64,000 nt of DNA from an uncultured Dehalococcoidia bacterium (GTDB taxonomy: Bacteria > Chloroflexota > Dehalococcoidia > Lucifugimonadales > UBA3495), in assembly GCA_958296225.1 (NCBI GenBank), contig OY282456.1, positions 3,224,001 to 3,288,000 on the forward strand. Reading direction: 5' to 3'. Below are positions 33,933-42,730 of the stretch, piece by piece. Made by a program: the position numbers and the translations under genes. The notes beneath the pieces were generated by a model that did no database searches, was not told the origin of the DNA, and worked only from the letters and a program-made list of their open reading frames with translations. Each line of letters begins with the position of its first letter. The first letter of the stretch is position 1.

Positions 33933-34466
33933 ATGCCCATCAAAGCCGTTGCAACGGCCATTCGCCGCTGCCGGCCCATCCTGGCCACGTGGGCCGAGAC
34001 TGGCCTTGACGCCTGGACTGAGTGGCATACCCGTTACGCCATCATTGACCCTATTATCAGGGCGCTGGGCTGGGATACCAGTAATCCAGAGGAGTGTTGC
34101 GTAGAGTGGCCGCGTCCTTGGGATGGCAGTGGTCGGGTTGATTACGCCCTCTTTGGCAATGCGGACATGGACAGCATCATCACGGGTAGTCAAGCCCCCA
34201 GCATAATTATTGAATCCAAAAGGGTAAGAACGGAGCTCACCATAGATATCGTCGACCGGCAACTGTCAAAATACGCCCATTGCGCGCCGCGGATGTACAA
34301 AGGCTTTGCAGTCTTGACCAACGGTCGGCATTGGCTACTATACGATATGAGCAAGCGGGCGCGATTCGGTCGCAAACTTGTCGCCATCGTTGACATCGAA
34401 CAGCATAGGCAGCGGGATGCGGCGGGGGAGTTGCACCAGTGGCTCAACAGAGAACGCTGGCGGTGA
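33933..34466 (+). CDS. Orphan HsdR N-terminal-like (PD-(D/E)XK) protein
   Basis: A 177-aa protein like the N-terminal nuclease domain of type I restriction subunits. WHTRYAIIDPIIRALGWD is the typical lead, followed by GSGRVDYALFGN (aspartate of the PD motif) and SIIIESKR, giving the D...E-x-K nuclease core (E and K intact), then FAVLTNGRHWLLYDM. No helicase domain, methyltransferase or specificity subunit follows. GAGG precedes the ATG; the longer frame from 33852 starts inside the hairpin and is unlikely. Such solitary proteins are common; activity unknown. Confidence 0.78.
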   Translation: MPIKAVATAIRRCRPILATWAETGLDAWTEWHTRYAIIDPIIRALGWDTSNPEECCVEWPRPWDGSGRVDYALFGNADMDSIITGSQAPSIIIESKRVRTELTIDIVDRQLSKYAHCAPRMYKGFAVLTNGRHWLLYDMSKRARFGRKLVAIVDIEQHRQRDAAGELHQWLNRERWR

Positions 34467-34561
34467 TGCCCGGCGGCTGACCGCAGCCGCTCCGCCGCCG
34501 GCGCGGCGGTTGGTGTACCATAGCGCTACGGCGGCGTTGCTTGCTATGACGGGAGGAGACT

Positions 34562-34747
34562 ATGCTGGCGATAGACGGGTTTTTGCGGGGGCTGTGGGTT
34601 GGCGCGATAGTAGCGGCGGTTTGGGCGGTTGTTGCCGTCCTTACCGGCTCAGACTGGATGCGACCGTTAGCCATCTGGGTGTTCTTGGCGGTCGGGCTAA
34701 TCGCAGCAGTGGTAAAGATTATCAACGCCTCAGGCGAAGGCGTTTAA
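34562..34747 (+). CDS. Small membrane protein (61 aa)
   Basis: GGGAGGAG precedes the ATG by a few bases. The product has two hydrophobic helices (about residues 8-28 and 35-54) separated by TGSDWMRP. Function unknown. It lies just upstream of another membrane protein on the same strand. Confidence 0.6.
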   Translation: MLAIDGFLRGLWVGAIVAAVWAVVAVLTGSDWMRPLAIWVFLAVGLIAAVVKIINASGEGV

Positions 34748-34776
34748 CATTGAGGAAAGCTCTCATCGTACTGAAA

Positions 34777-35076
34777 ATGAGGCTGGCCCGGTTTTGGAAA
34801 AAGGCTGAACAGACCGACGTAAGGCTGGTAATCGGCGCGTCTATTCTGATTTTGGCTAGCGTGCTTTATCTAGGGCAGTATTTTTCGGATGCGTGGTTTT
34901 GCCTGCTGGACACTCTGCGCGAGGCAGTCACCGGACGGCCAGTTGAATGGCAGTGCGTCAAGGGTGTGGTACGGGATTTGCAAGAGGACAACACGGCGGC
35001 CACGGTAATTCTGGCCATTGCCGCCGCAGTATTGGCCAGCGCGTGGAGCAGCGGTTCCAACGTGGCGAAATGGTAA
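34777..35076 (+). CDS. Small membrane protein (99 aa)
   Basis: A basic N-terminus (MRLARFWKKAEQTDVR) is followed by a transmembrane helix (about 17-35), a polar stretch with two cysteines (FCLLDTLREAVTGRPVEWQC), and a second helix near the C-terminus. The layout resembles the 102-aa protein at 266-574 (helix, two-cysteine loop ending in QC.K.V, helix near the end), so they may be distant paralogues. A TTG at 34750 is an alternative start. Function unknown. Confidence 0.5.
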   Translation: MRLARFWKKAEQTDVRLVIGASILILASVLYLGQYFSDAWFCLLDTLREAVTGRPVEWQCVKGVVRDLQEDNTAATVILAIAAAVLASAWSSGSNVAKW

Positions 35077-35139
35077 AGGCGCCGGGAATGGGTATCCCGG
35101 CGCCCTTTATGGGTATCTTTCGCGTTTGGCGGATGCGGG

Positions 35140-36333
35140 TTACTGGTCGGCTTTGGGCAGCCAGTCCTGGTTCCAGGGGAACTCGTTGGGCGCGGCGCCG
35201 AAGACGGGCCGGCCCTGGTCAATCCGGTCGCGGTAGGGGCTGGTGACCGGCTCGCGGTAGGGGTAGATGCCGCCTTCGTACATCTGCTCGCCCTTCTTGA
35301 AGTGGGTGGCCTGCTCCAGGGTTTCCACGAAGGGCATATTGATGTCGTACAAATTGCCGCTGCCGGCGCGGGGGCGCGGGCCGGCTTTGGAAACGTGGCC
35401 GTACAGCTCGCGGCCGATGATGCGCTCGGCGGCCCATACGCAGTCGATGAGCTTGTCGATGTCCACGCCGGTGGGGATACCCATATCCTCCATCATGTGG
35501 AGCAGGTCTTCGGTGGGGGCCATGCCGGTGGCGCGCCCGTTGCCGCAGTACGGGCAGCCGCCGAATCCGCCAATGGTGCCGTCCAGGTCAAGGGTATCCT
35601 CCGGGCCGAGGACGCGCATAGCGGCGTAGGCGGAGGCGATGGCCATATTGCGCCCGTTGTGCAGGTGCAGGCGGAAATGGTTAATTTCCGGCCAGCGCTC
35701 CTTGACGCGGGTGACGCTCTCCTCAACCTTGGCCGGCGTGCAGTGGCTCATGGGGTCGCCCATGGAGCAGCTGACGACTTTGATGCCCGCCTCGTCCCAA
35801 AGGCCGTGCTGGTATTCCAGCAGGGTCATCAGGCTTTCAACCGGGAACTCGCCGAGGAAGTTGGAACCCCAGGAAGCGTTGCAGCCGATGCCGGCCGCGG
35901 TGATGCCAACTTCCTGCGCCTGGGCGATGATGGCCGGCCAGCGTTCCATCTCCTGCATCTGGCTGCGGTTGGTGTTGCGGCGGGCGAACACGTCGCAGAG
36001 GTGGCAGGACAGGCGCGGGTAGGCGTCGCGCTCGATGGTCAGCGGGGGCGAGTAGGCGCGGGCGCGCTCCACGCCGCGGGCGTTGAGCGCCAGGGCCGTG
36101 TAGGTTACGCCGGCCTTGGGAGTGAACCGCTGCACGATTTCGTCGATGCGCTCCATCTGGGGCGTCCATCGGGGGCTGACGAAAGAGCCGACGACGATGC
36201 TGTTGAGGCCGGTGTCGGACAGCATATCGAGGAGCTCTATTTTGTCGTCAACGGTGATGTTGGCGTCCTCGATTTGCATACCCTCGCGCATACCTTCTTC
36301 CTTATAATGAACGGTGGGCCATTGCTGTGGCAT
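35140..36333 (-). CDS. HMG-CoA lyase-like/pyruvate carboxyltransferase-domain protein
   Basis: A 397-aa enzyme of the DRE-TIM metallolyase family. Motifs: MREGMQIEDANITVDDKIEL (catalytic R-x-x-x-Q region), the metal-binding HLHNGRNMA (about residue 220) and GGFGGCPYCGNGRATGMAPTEDL, the glycine-rich loop with cysteine seen in HMG-CoA lyases. AAGGAG lies four to five bases before the ATG. Family members cleave or form C-C bonds with acetyl-CoA/pyruvate-type partners. At 397 aa it is longer than classical HMG-CoA lyase (about 300), with an extended C-terminus, so its substrate may differ. Confidence 0.82.
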   Translation of the reverse strand: MPQQWPTVHYKEEGMREGMQIEDANITVDDKIELLDMLSDTGLNSIVVGSFVSPRWTPQMERIDEIVQRFTPKAGVTYTALALNARGVERARAYSPPLTIERDAYPRLSCHLCDVFARRNTNRSQMQEMERWPAIIAQAQEVGITAAGIGCNASWGSNFLGEFPVESLMTLLEYQHGLWDEAGIKVVSCSMGDPMSHCTPAKVEESVTRVKERWPEINHFRLHLHNGRNMAIASAYAAMRVLGPEDTLDLDGTIGGFGGCPYCGNGRATGMAPTEDLLHMMEDMGIPTGVDIDKLIDCVWAAERIIGRELYGHVSKAGPRPRAGSGNLYDINMPFVETLEQATHFKKGEQMYEGGIYPYREPVTSPYRDRIDQGRPVFGAAPNEFPWNQDWLPKADQ

Positions 36334-36433
36334 GGGGATACTCCTTGCGCCGTGCGGTACGGTGGTTGTGCTGCCAGCAGGGGTGCGCCGGTGCGCCGAA
36401 TGCCGGGATTGTAGGGGCGGGTTGTTGGGGTTG

Positions 36434-37342
36434 TCAAGAAAGGCGGTCGTTATGTCCGCTCACGTGAGCGGCATAAGCAACCAACTTATAAACCAGCTTG
36501 GCGGCGGTGTAGCTGTTGGCCGGCGGGCCTTCGTTGGGGGCCAGCTCACACACGTCAAAGCCAACTATGCGGCGCCGTTCGGCGACCCTTCGCAACAGTT
36601 CCAATAGTTCCGGCCAGCGCATACCGCCGGGTTCGGGCGTGCCTACGGCTGCCATCTCCGACGGGTCCAGAACGTCCAGGTCAAGGCTTACGTACACGTC
36701 GCTGTCCAGCCCGCTGATTACTTCGGCGATGTAGTCCTGGCTTCGGGGCGGCCAGTAATGGGTTGGGATGCCGGACTCGTTGATATAGTCCCGCTCTTCC
36801 AGCGCCAGCGTGCGGACTCCGGCCAGCATGATGGGGCAGCGCTCGGCGATGCGGCGGGCCGCCGAGCCATGCCCCCAGGCGGCGCCCTGGTATTCATTAC
36901 GCAAATCGGCGTGGGCGTCAATATAGAGGACGGACAGGTTGGGATGGCGTTCCAGGTGCGCCAGGGCCGAACCGATGGCGGCGGAGTGGTCGCCGCCAAT
37001 TACGCCGGTTAGTTTGCCGGCAGCGGCGTAATAGGACACCGCCTGCCGGATGCGCTCCGCCATTTGATGCGGGTCGCCCACGTGAGGCTCCAGCGGTGGG
37101 GCAGTGTGGATACCCAGGCCGGCCACGTCAATGTCCAGCTCCAGGTCGTAATCCTCCAGGGCGGCGGAGGCGGCGATAATGGCGGCCGGCCCGTAACGCG
37201 CGCCGCTGCGAAAGGACGTGGTGCTGTCGATAGGGACGGGGAGCAGGACGACGGCGGCCGTCTCCGGAGCCGACTGTTCCGGCGGCAGCGCCAGGAAGTT
37301 GGCGGGCGTCCAGGGGACCGGAGGAACCCCGAGCTCAGACAA
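36434..37342 (-). CDS. speB: Agmatinase/ureohydrolase family (SpeB-like)
   Basis: A 302-aa binuclear Mn ureohydrolase. Metal ligands are all present: GVIGGDHS (His), YIDAHADLR (Asp-His-Asp) and SLDLDVLDPS (two Asp). It would release urea from agmatine or from N1-aminopropylagmatine. The start is uncertain: TTG at 37342, just after the speD stop, gives a family-like N-terminus (VPWTPANFLALPPE follows); an ATG at 37432 would overlap speD by 86 bases. It forms a two-gene polyamine operon with speD. Confidence 0.85.
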   Translation of the reverse strand: MSELGVPPVPWTPANFLALPPEQSAPETAAVVLLPVPIDSTTSFRSGARYGPAAIIAASAALEDYDLELDIDVAGLGIHTAPPLEPHVGDPHQMAERIRQAVSYYAAAGKLTGVIGGDHSAAIGSALAHLERHPNLSVLYIDAHADLRNEYQGAAWGHGSAARRIAERCPIMLAGVRTLALEERDYINESGIPTHYWPPRSQDYIAEVISGLDSDVYVSLDLDVLDPSEMAAVGTPEPGGMRWPELLELLRRVAERRRIVGFDVCELAPNEGPPANSYTAAKLVYKLVAYAAHVSGHNDRLS

Positions 37343-37346
37343 CGGG

Positions 37347-37766
37347 TCAGCCGGAGACGGCAGCTTGCAGTATGGTGCGCTGGCGGCGGGTTTCGGCGGC
37401 GCCCTGGTCGGCGTCCGTCCATTCCAGGCCACGGTCCAGGAGCCAGGTTTTTACGCGCTGCAAATTGAACAGGGAACGGACGTCGGCCAGCGCCTGCTCG
37501 TGGTCAAAGGACTTGCAGGAGAAAATGTCAATGTTCACGTAGTCCCGCCCGGGGAAGGTGTGAACGCTGATGTGGCTTTCGGCGATGATGACGAAACCGG
37601 AAATGCCGTTGTCATTGGGGTTGGGGCCGTGGTATTCCAGCACTTCCGGCTCGGTTATCCGGGTCATGCCAAGATTGGCCGGGTACTCGTCCAAAAACGC
37701 CCGCAACCGGGCAGTGTCCCACATCATGCCGGCATCGCCGCCGAATCCGTCAATAATCAAGTGCAT
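37347..37766 (-). CDS. speD: S-adenosylmethionine decarboxylase proenzyme
   Basis: A 139-aa class 1B AdoMet decarboxylase. The self-cleavage site is E63-S64 in IAESHISVHTFP, where S64 becomes the pyruvoyl group; H69-like histidine and C84 (DIFSC) match the known processing/catalytic residues. Product is decarboxylated SAM, the aminopropyl donor for spermidine. It precedes speB on the same strand. Its leader carries a promoter (37840-37868) and an intrinsic-terminator-like hairpin only about 20 bases before the start codon. Confidence 0.92.
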   Translation of the reverse strand: MHLIIDGFGGDAGMMWDTARLRAFLDEYPANLGMTRITEPEVLEYHGPNPNDNGISGFVIIAESHISVHTFPGRDYVNIDIFSCKSFDHEQALADVRSLFNLQRVKTWLLDRGLEWTDADQGAAETRRQRTILQAAVSG

Positions 37767-37785
37767 CCTGCGTCCCGACTCCCCC

Positions 37786-37813
37786 AAAAAATCGGCCCCG
37801 CAGGACGGGGCCG
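37786..37813 (-). terminator. Terminator-like hairpin in the speD leader (candidate attenuator)
   Basis: On the minus strand CGGCCCCG, loop TCCTG, CGGGGCCG is followed directly by ATTTTTT. It sits between the predicted promoter and the speD start. An alternative stem GACGG/CCGTC just upstream would use the left arm of the terminator and could serve as antiterminator. Confidence 0.7.
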
Positions 37814-37839
37814 CGCCGTCTTGTGAAATTGCGGCGTTT

Positions 37840-37868
37840 AGAATATCATAGCCGCCACGCCAATTCAA
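37840..37868 (-). promoter_or_regulatory. Promoter of speD-speB
   Basis: On the minus strand TTGAAT, 17 bases, TATTCT. The transcript would start near 37833 and include a short leader with the hairpin before speD. Confidence 0.6.
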
Positions 37869-38033
37869 AGGGCGAATCCTGCTCGGCAGCGTTCCGTCTA
37901 ACATGGTGTAACCTACGATGGCGCGGGTCTCCGGCGCCGGGGTCGCAAAACCGCTGACCCGGCGCTGGCGTATATTAAATGAACGAAATGGGTCTGCCGC
38001 CGGCAAACTGCGGCGCCGGACGCGGGTAGCATA

Positions 38034-39053
38034 ATGGCAACTGAAACCGAAAGCCGGAACGACGCGGCGGTTGAACCCATCGCGGAAGCGATGGCGGAAT
38101 CGATGATCAAAGTCCGCGACCTGACCCATTACTATGGGCCGATGCCGGCGGTGGAGAACGTGAATTTCGACGTGAAACGCGGCGAGATTCTGGGATTTCT
38201 GGGGCCAAACGGCGCCGGCAAAACCACTACTATGCGCATCCTGACCGGGTTTATGCCTCCGACCCGTGGGTCGGTTACCCTGGGCGGTTATGACGTAGTG
38301 GAGAAATCGTTGGAGGTACGCAAGCGGGTGGGCTACCTGCCGGAGTCCGTGCCGCTGCATACCGAAATGACGGTGACCAACTATTTGAAGTATATGGGCA
38401 CGCTGCGGCGGATGAGCGGACGACGGATTCGTACCCGCATTGACGACGTGATTGACCTTTGCCGGCTGGAAGATTACAGCAAGACGCTCATCGGCAAACT
38501 GTCCAAAGGGTTCCGGCAGCGGGTAGGCATCGCCCAGGCCATCCTGCACGAGCCGGAGGTGCTGGTGCTGGACGAACCCACCATCGGCATTGACCCCATC
38601 CAGGTGGTGGAAACGCGCAGCCTGATTCAGGATTTGGGCCGGGAGCAGACGGTGGTGCTGAGCAGCCACATCCTGCCCGAAGTCAGCATGATTTGCGAGC
38701 GGGTGCTGATTATCCACGAGGGCCACATCGTGGCCGCGGATACTCCCAACAACCTGGCCCAACACCTGCGGGGCGTGGAACAGCTGGAGGTGGAAATCGG
38801 GGGGCCGCCGGCCGAAGTGCTGCCCGTGCTGCGCGCCATCAACGGCGCTACCGAGGTTACGCACCACCCGCGGCCCGGCATCAATGCCTATCGGATTAAA
38901 TTCCGCGAGGGCCACGACCTGCGCGACGAAATCTCCCGCACCGTGGTCAGCCACGACTGGAGCCTGCTCAGTATGCAGATGAGCGGCATGAGCCTGGAGG
39001 AAATCTTCCTGCGGGTTACGACGGCCGAAGACGAACCGGAAATGCCGGACTAG
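38034..39053 (+). CDS. ABC transporter ATP-binding protein (GldA/NatA-like)
   Basis: A 339-aa ATPase. Walker A FLGPNGAGKTTT, Q-loop region, signature LSKGFRQRVGIAQ and Walker B VLVLDEPTIGID are all intact. The C-terminal 100 residues (after HILPEVSMICERVLIIHEGHI) form the extra domain common in GldA/CcmA-type exporters. About 25 residues of acidic, low-conservation sequence precede the domain start MIKVRDLTHYYG, so the true start could be at 38103. It heads the operon with the permease, GldG-like and DUF4340 genes. Confidence 0.92.
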   Translation: MATETESRNDAAVEPIAEAMAESMIKVRDLTHYYGPMPAVENVNFDVKRGEILGFLGPNGAGKTTTMRILTGFMPPTRGSVTLGGYDVVEKSLEVRKRVGYLPESVPLHTEMTVTNYLKYMGTLRRMSGRRIRTRIDDVIDLCRLEDYSKTLIGKLSKGFRQRVGIAQAILHEPEVLVLDEPTIGIDPIQVVETRSLIQDLGREQTVVLSSHILPEVSMICERVLIIHEGHIVAADTPNNLAQHLRGVEQLEVEIGGPPAEVLPVLRAINGATEVTHHPRPGINAYRIKFREGHDLRDEISRTVVSHDWSLLSMQMSGMSLEEIFLRVTTAEDEPEMPD

Positions 39054-39059
39054 GGAACC

Positions 39060-39773
39060 ATGCGAACAATCCGCGCGGTGGCGTTCAAGGAAATCCAGAT
39101 TTATTTCAGTAGCCCGGTGGCCTACATCGTGGCGCTAATCTTTATGGCGCTGAGCGGATTCTTCTTCGTGCGCGACCTGGGCGATCCCTTTCCCGAAGCC
39201 TCGCTGAGCAATTTTTTCGAGGGCGCAACCTTCCTGCTCATCCCGCTGGCGCCGGCGCTGACCATGCGCCTGCTGGCCGAGGAGCAAAAGCTGGGCACCA
39301 TCGAGTTGCTGCTGACGTCGCCGGTGCGGGACTGGGAAGTTATCCTCGGCAAATATTTTGCCAGTTTCGTCTTTCTGATCTTCCTGCTGGCGCTGACTTC
39401 GTATTATGTCATCCTGTTGCTGGTCTTTGCGACTCCCGACCCCGGCCCGATTTACTCCGGCTACCTGGGGTTGGTGCTGTATGGCATGGCGGCGCTGGCG
39501 GTGGGCATTTTGACCTCTACGCTCACCAGCAACCAGATTATTGCGGCGGTGGTGGGCACCGGGATTCTGGTGGTGCTGTACGCCACCTCCTTTATCAGCG
39601 AAGTCGTTACGGGCGTTTGGGCCACCGTGTTCAACCAGCTGGGGTTCACCAGCCACTTCAACGACTTTGACCGCGGGATTGTGGACTCGGCGCATATCGT
39701 CTATTTCGTTACGGTGACTGCGCTGTTCCTGTTCCTGGCCATACGCGCGCTGGAGTCGCGTCGCTGGAGGTAG
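39060..39773 (+). CDS. ABC transporter permease (GldF-like)
   Basis: A 237-aa ABC-2-type permease with six hydrophobic segments. It begins MRTIRAVAFKEIQIYFSSPVAYI, characteristic of GldF-like permeases, and contains LAEEQKLGTIELLLTSPVRDWE, the conserved coupling region of this family. It starts six bases after the ATPase stop. With the ATPase and the GldG-like protein it forms an exporter of unknown substrate; gliding is not implied outside Bacteroidota. Confidence 0.9.
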   Translation: MRTIRAVAFKEIQIYFSSPVAYIVALIFMALSGFFFVRDLGDPFPEASLSNFFEGATFLLIPLAPALTMRLLAEEQKLGTIELLLTSPVRDWEVILGKYFASFVFLIFLLALTSYYVILLLVFATPDPGPIYSGYLGLVLYGMAALAVGILTSTLTSNQIIAAVVGTGILVVLYATSFISEVVTGVWATVFNQLGFTSHFNDFDRGIVDSAHIVYFVTVTALFLFLAIRALESRRWR

Positions 39774-39774
39774 C

Positions 39775-41595
39775 ATGAGCCAGCAGCGCATTGAAGACAC
39801 GCCGGGAGACTGGCGCCGGCGGCGCGGGCGAGGCCGTCAGGGCGGCCCAACCGATTCGCCCGACGCAGAGGCCGAACCGCCGGCGCTGGCCGAACAGTCG
39901 CGAACGCTGTTCTCATTCATTGAACCCGTTTTCGATTTCATCACCGTTTTCTACGCGCCGATACTCATTGCCGGCATCGTCGGCCTGGTTACAGGCGCCG
40001 TCCTGCTGGCCTTTGTCGGCTCGCTGAAACTCTACGGCGGCATCGTGCTGGGCATCGGCGCGGTGTTGGTAGTGCTGGTAGGCATATCCTATTTCAGTCA
40101 GGTGCTGGCGGCTTTCTTCAGCCGCACCGGACGCTATGGCGTCAACACCGTCATTATGACCGCCGCTTTTATCGGGCTGGTGGTGCTGGCCAACTACATC
40201 GCCTTTGAGAATCACGTCCGCGCCGACACCACCGCTACCAACCAGTTCTCGTTGGCGCACCGCACGCAGGATTTGCTGGACCAGCTGGAACGGCCCATCA
40301 GCGTGATTGCGTACTATCCCGATGAAATAACCGACATCGATATGCTGACCCGGCGGGGCAAAGTTGACACCATGCTCGGCGAGTTCAGCCAGCGCAGCGG
40401 CAATTTCACCTATCAGTTCCTGGACCCGCAAAAGGAAGCCGACCTGGCGCGCGGCCAGGGAGTTACGGCCTACGAAACGCTGACGGTCTGGGCAGTGGGC
40501 ACGGATATTATTGACCTGGTTACGCCTACGGACCAGGTTTACAGCCGGTTGGAGCAGGACTTGTACACGGCGCTGCTGGTGGCCACGGAAACCGAACGGA
40601 AGAAGGTCTATTTTTTGAGCGGGCACGGCGAGCGGGATATTAGCCGGGAAGCCCAGGACGGCTATCTGCAGATTCGGGAAGGGCTGGAGGTGGATAACTA
40701 CGAAGTGGAGACGCTGCCCTGGTCGCCGGCCGATGAGGATGTAACCGTGCCCGATGACGCGGCGTTGCTGGTCATTGCCGGGCCTACCGGCGAGCTGCCG
40801 CCGGCCCATGCCGACGCGCTGAACTTTTACATGGCCGGCCGGCAGCCCGACGGCGAACCCCGCCGGGAAGGGGCGCGGCTCATCTTTCTGGCCGAACCCC
40901 ATACGCATAATACCTTCCGGGCCTTCCTGGCCCTTTGGGGAGTTATCGTCAGCGATGGCTACATCCGGGATATTGAAGGCTCCCAACCCAACGCGCCGCG
41001 CACGCTGCGCGTGGGACGTTACTACCCGCAAGCGCCCAGCGAAATCGTGGCGCCGCGCGGTCAACCTTTGAACGTGGCGTTTATGCCGGGCGCCGCGGCC
41101 CTGGAGGCGGTGATTGAAGAGTCAAACACCCGCTTTCCCGTTCCCATTGCTTTCACCACCCCTGCCGCCCGGCTGATTGACGACATAGAGCGCATCGACC
41201 CCATCGACCCGGCCGAAGGCATTGACCCCGCGGACGTGGATCCGCAGGGGACGTTTTTCCCGGCTCTCTATCTGGATATTGTCGGCCCGGTGGGCGCTCC
41301 CGCCCCAACCAGCCGGCCGCCGGATAACCAGTTTGCCAAGATGACGGTGTTTGGCGACTCCGACTTCGTATCCAACGAGAACGTGGAACGAGGTTCCGGC
41401 GCCGCGCTGTTCCTCAACTCGGCCAACTACCTGATGGGCGACTACTCGCTGGTGTCAATCCGCGACCGGGAGTTCGTTTATCGCGAGTGGAACCTGGACG
41501 AAAATGAGTTCAACTTCGTGCGGTTTTCCACCTGGCTGCTGCTGCCGGGGCTGATGGGATTGATGGCCATTGTGGTCTGGTGGGTTCGTCGCTAG
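39775..41595 (+). CDS. GldG-like ABC-type auxiliary membrane protein
   Basis: A 606-aa protein with a charged N-terminus, three hydrophobic helices (about residues 57-83, 88-112, 122-143), a long extracytoplasmic domain (about 150-575) and a final helix. It matches the GldG/DUF-type ABC_transp_aux pattern (KVYFLSGHGERDI, GVIVSDGYIRD, FGDSDFVSNENV). GGAGG is six bases before the ATG, overlapping the permease end. The outside domain may bind the substrate or cell-wall component. It lies upstream of DUF4340, the usual partner. Confidence 0.85.
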   Translation: MSQQRIEDTPGDWRRRRGRGRQGGPTDSPDAEAEPPALAEQSRTLFSFIEPVFDFITVFYAPILIAGIVGLVTGAVLLAFVGSLKLYGGIVLGIGAVLVVLVGISYFSQVLAAFFSRTGRYGVNTVIMTAAFIGLVVLANYIAFENHVRADTTATNQFSLAHRTQDLLDQLERPISVIAYYPDEITDIDMLTRRGKVDTMLGEFSQRSGNFTYQFLDPQKEADLARGQGVTAYETLTVWAVGTDIIDLVTPTDQVYSRLEQDLYTALLVATETERKKVYFLSGHGERDISREAQDGYLQIREGLEVDNYEVETLPWSPADEDVTVPDDAALLVIAGPTGELPPAHADALNFYMAGRQPDGEPRREGARLIFLAEPHTHNTFRAFLALWGVIVSDGYIRDIEGSQPNAPRTLRVGRYYPQAPSEIVAPRGQPLNVAFMPGAAALEAVIEESNTRFPVPIAFTTPAARLIDDIERIDPIDPAEGIDPADVDPQGTFFPALYLDIVGPVGAPAPTSRPPDNQFAKMTVFGDSDFVSNENVERGSGAALFLNSANYLMGDYSLVSIRDREFVYREWNLDENEFNFVRFSTWLLLPGLMGLMAIVVWWVRR

Positions 41596-41610
41596 CGCCG
41601 CCAGGCGCAC

Positions 41611-41638
41611 GGATTCCGGCGCCAGCCGGAATGACGGA
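41611..41638. repeat. REP-like palindrome
   Basis: GGATTCCGGC-GCCA-GCCGGAATGACGG forms a hairpin inside the operon between the GldG-like and DUF4340 genes; related to the element at 27690-27716. Confidence 0.55.
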
Positions 41639-41652
41639 ATAGCAATTAGACC

Positions 41653-42720
41653 ATGAATATCCGGTTGACCATCCTGCTGGTGTTCCTGCTGGCGATTTTT
41701 GGCGCCCTGGGCTGGTGGTTCAAGCCGTGGGAGCAGGATACGCCCCGCAAAGAAGAACCCTGGGCCTGGCGCATTGATGACGATGCCATCGTGCACGTTG
41801 AGGTTACCCATCAGGAGCAAACTTTCGTGTACGACAAAGACCTGGGGCGCGGCAAATGGTTCATCGTGGAAGGGGATGAGCGGTCGGAGGTCTATCAGCA
41901 GAAGTGGGCCGGCACGCCGCTGCTGTTGAGCGGCCCAAGGGTGAACCGGGTTTTGGCTGAAACTATCGAAAATCCGGCGCAGTACGGACTGGACCCGCCG
42001 GAGAGCGTGATCATAATTACCGAAGAAACCGGCCTGTCCTACGAATTCTGGCTGGGTAACGTTACGCCGGATGAAGGCTACAACTATATGCGGCTGGTGG
42101 GGGACCCCAAGTTATTCACCGTGCCGGAGATTTGGGCTACGGTGGTGAACCGGCTGGTGACCGAGCCCCCATTTATTCCGCCGCCGCTGGAACTGGGGTA
42201 TTTTTACGACGCTGATTTCCGAGACATCCAGCAGCTGGAGGTTACCCATAAAGGGATAACGGTATCCTACGCGCCTGAACCCGGCCAGAGAACCTGGTAT
42301 GCCACCGTCGGCGATGAACGGTCGGCGGTGAAGCCGCCGGAGTGGTGGCCTTTGCAACTGCAATGGTTCGGTCAGCCGGGCAAGCCGGGCGGTCCCGAGA
42401 CGCCGGGCGGTTGGCACGTTTCGGAAGACGGCGCCGGTGACCCCAAATACGGGCTGCAGCCGCCGGAAACCACTGTACGCATCATCACCCACGAAAAGAC
42501 GCACGAATTTTATATCGGTGTGGGGCATATTGAGGTGGACGAAGACGATAAACCGATACTGGACGACGCGGGCAATACGCGGGTGCTGGTGCATTACGCG
42601 GGTCTGCCCGAGGACCCGATTGTTTATGTAATCAACGCGGTGCGGGCGGAACGCACCTACTGCCTGGTGACTGACCCGCCGCTGGCTGCGCCTTACGACT
42701 GCCCGTCGTCCGGGCGCTGA
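41653..42720 (+). CDS. DUF4340 domain-containing protein
   Basis: A 355-aa protein with an N-terminal membrane anchor (residues 4-24) followed by WKPWE-like sequence and two DUF4340-type units: FVYDKDLGRGKWFIVEG...YGLDPPESVIIITEE and a second with YGLQPPETTVRIITHEKTHEFYIGVG. The paired YGL.PPE words mark an internal duplication. DUF4340 proteins regularly follow GldG-like genes and are thought to work with that exporter on the outer face of the membrane. Function unknown. Confidence 0.82.
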   Translation: MNIRLTILLVFLLAIFGALGWWFKPWEQDTPRKEEPWAWRIDDDAIVHVEVTHQEQTFVYDKDLGRGKWFIVEGDERSEVYQQKWAGTPLLLSGPRVNRVLAETIENPAQYGLDPPESVIIITEETGLSYEFWLGNVTPDEGYNYMRLVGDPKLFTVPEIWATVVNRLVTEPPFIPPPLELGYFYDADFRDIQQLEVTHKGITVSYAPEPGQRTWYATVGDERSAVKPPEWWPLQLQWFGQPGKPGGPETPGGWHVSEDGAGDPKYGLQPPETTVRIITHEKTHEFYIGVGHIEVDEDDKPILDDAGNTRVLVHYAGLPEDPIVYVINAVRAERTYCLVTDPPLAAPYDCPSSGR

Positions 42721-42730
42721 GGAGGCTGTT

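Noticed and set aside
38034..38954. speD ORF extended upstream to 38954
   Set aside because: The extension is antisense to the ABC ATPase gene and crosses the predicted promoter and terminator; SpeD begins at 37766 by homology and length.
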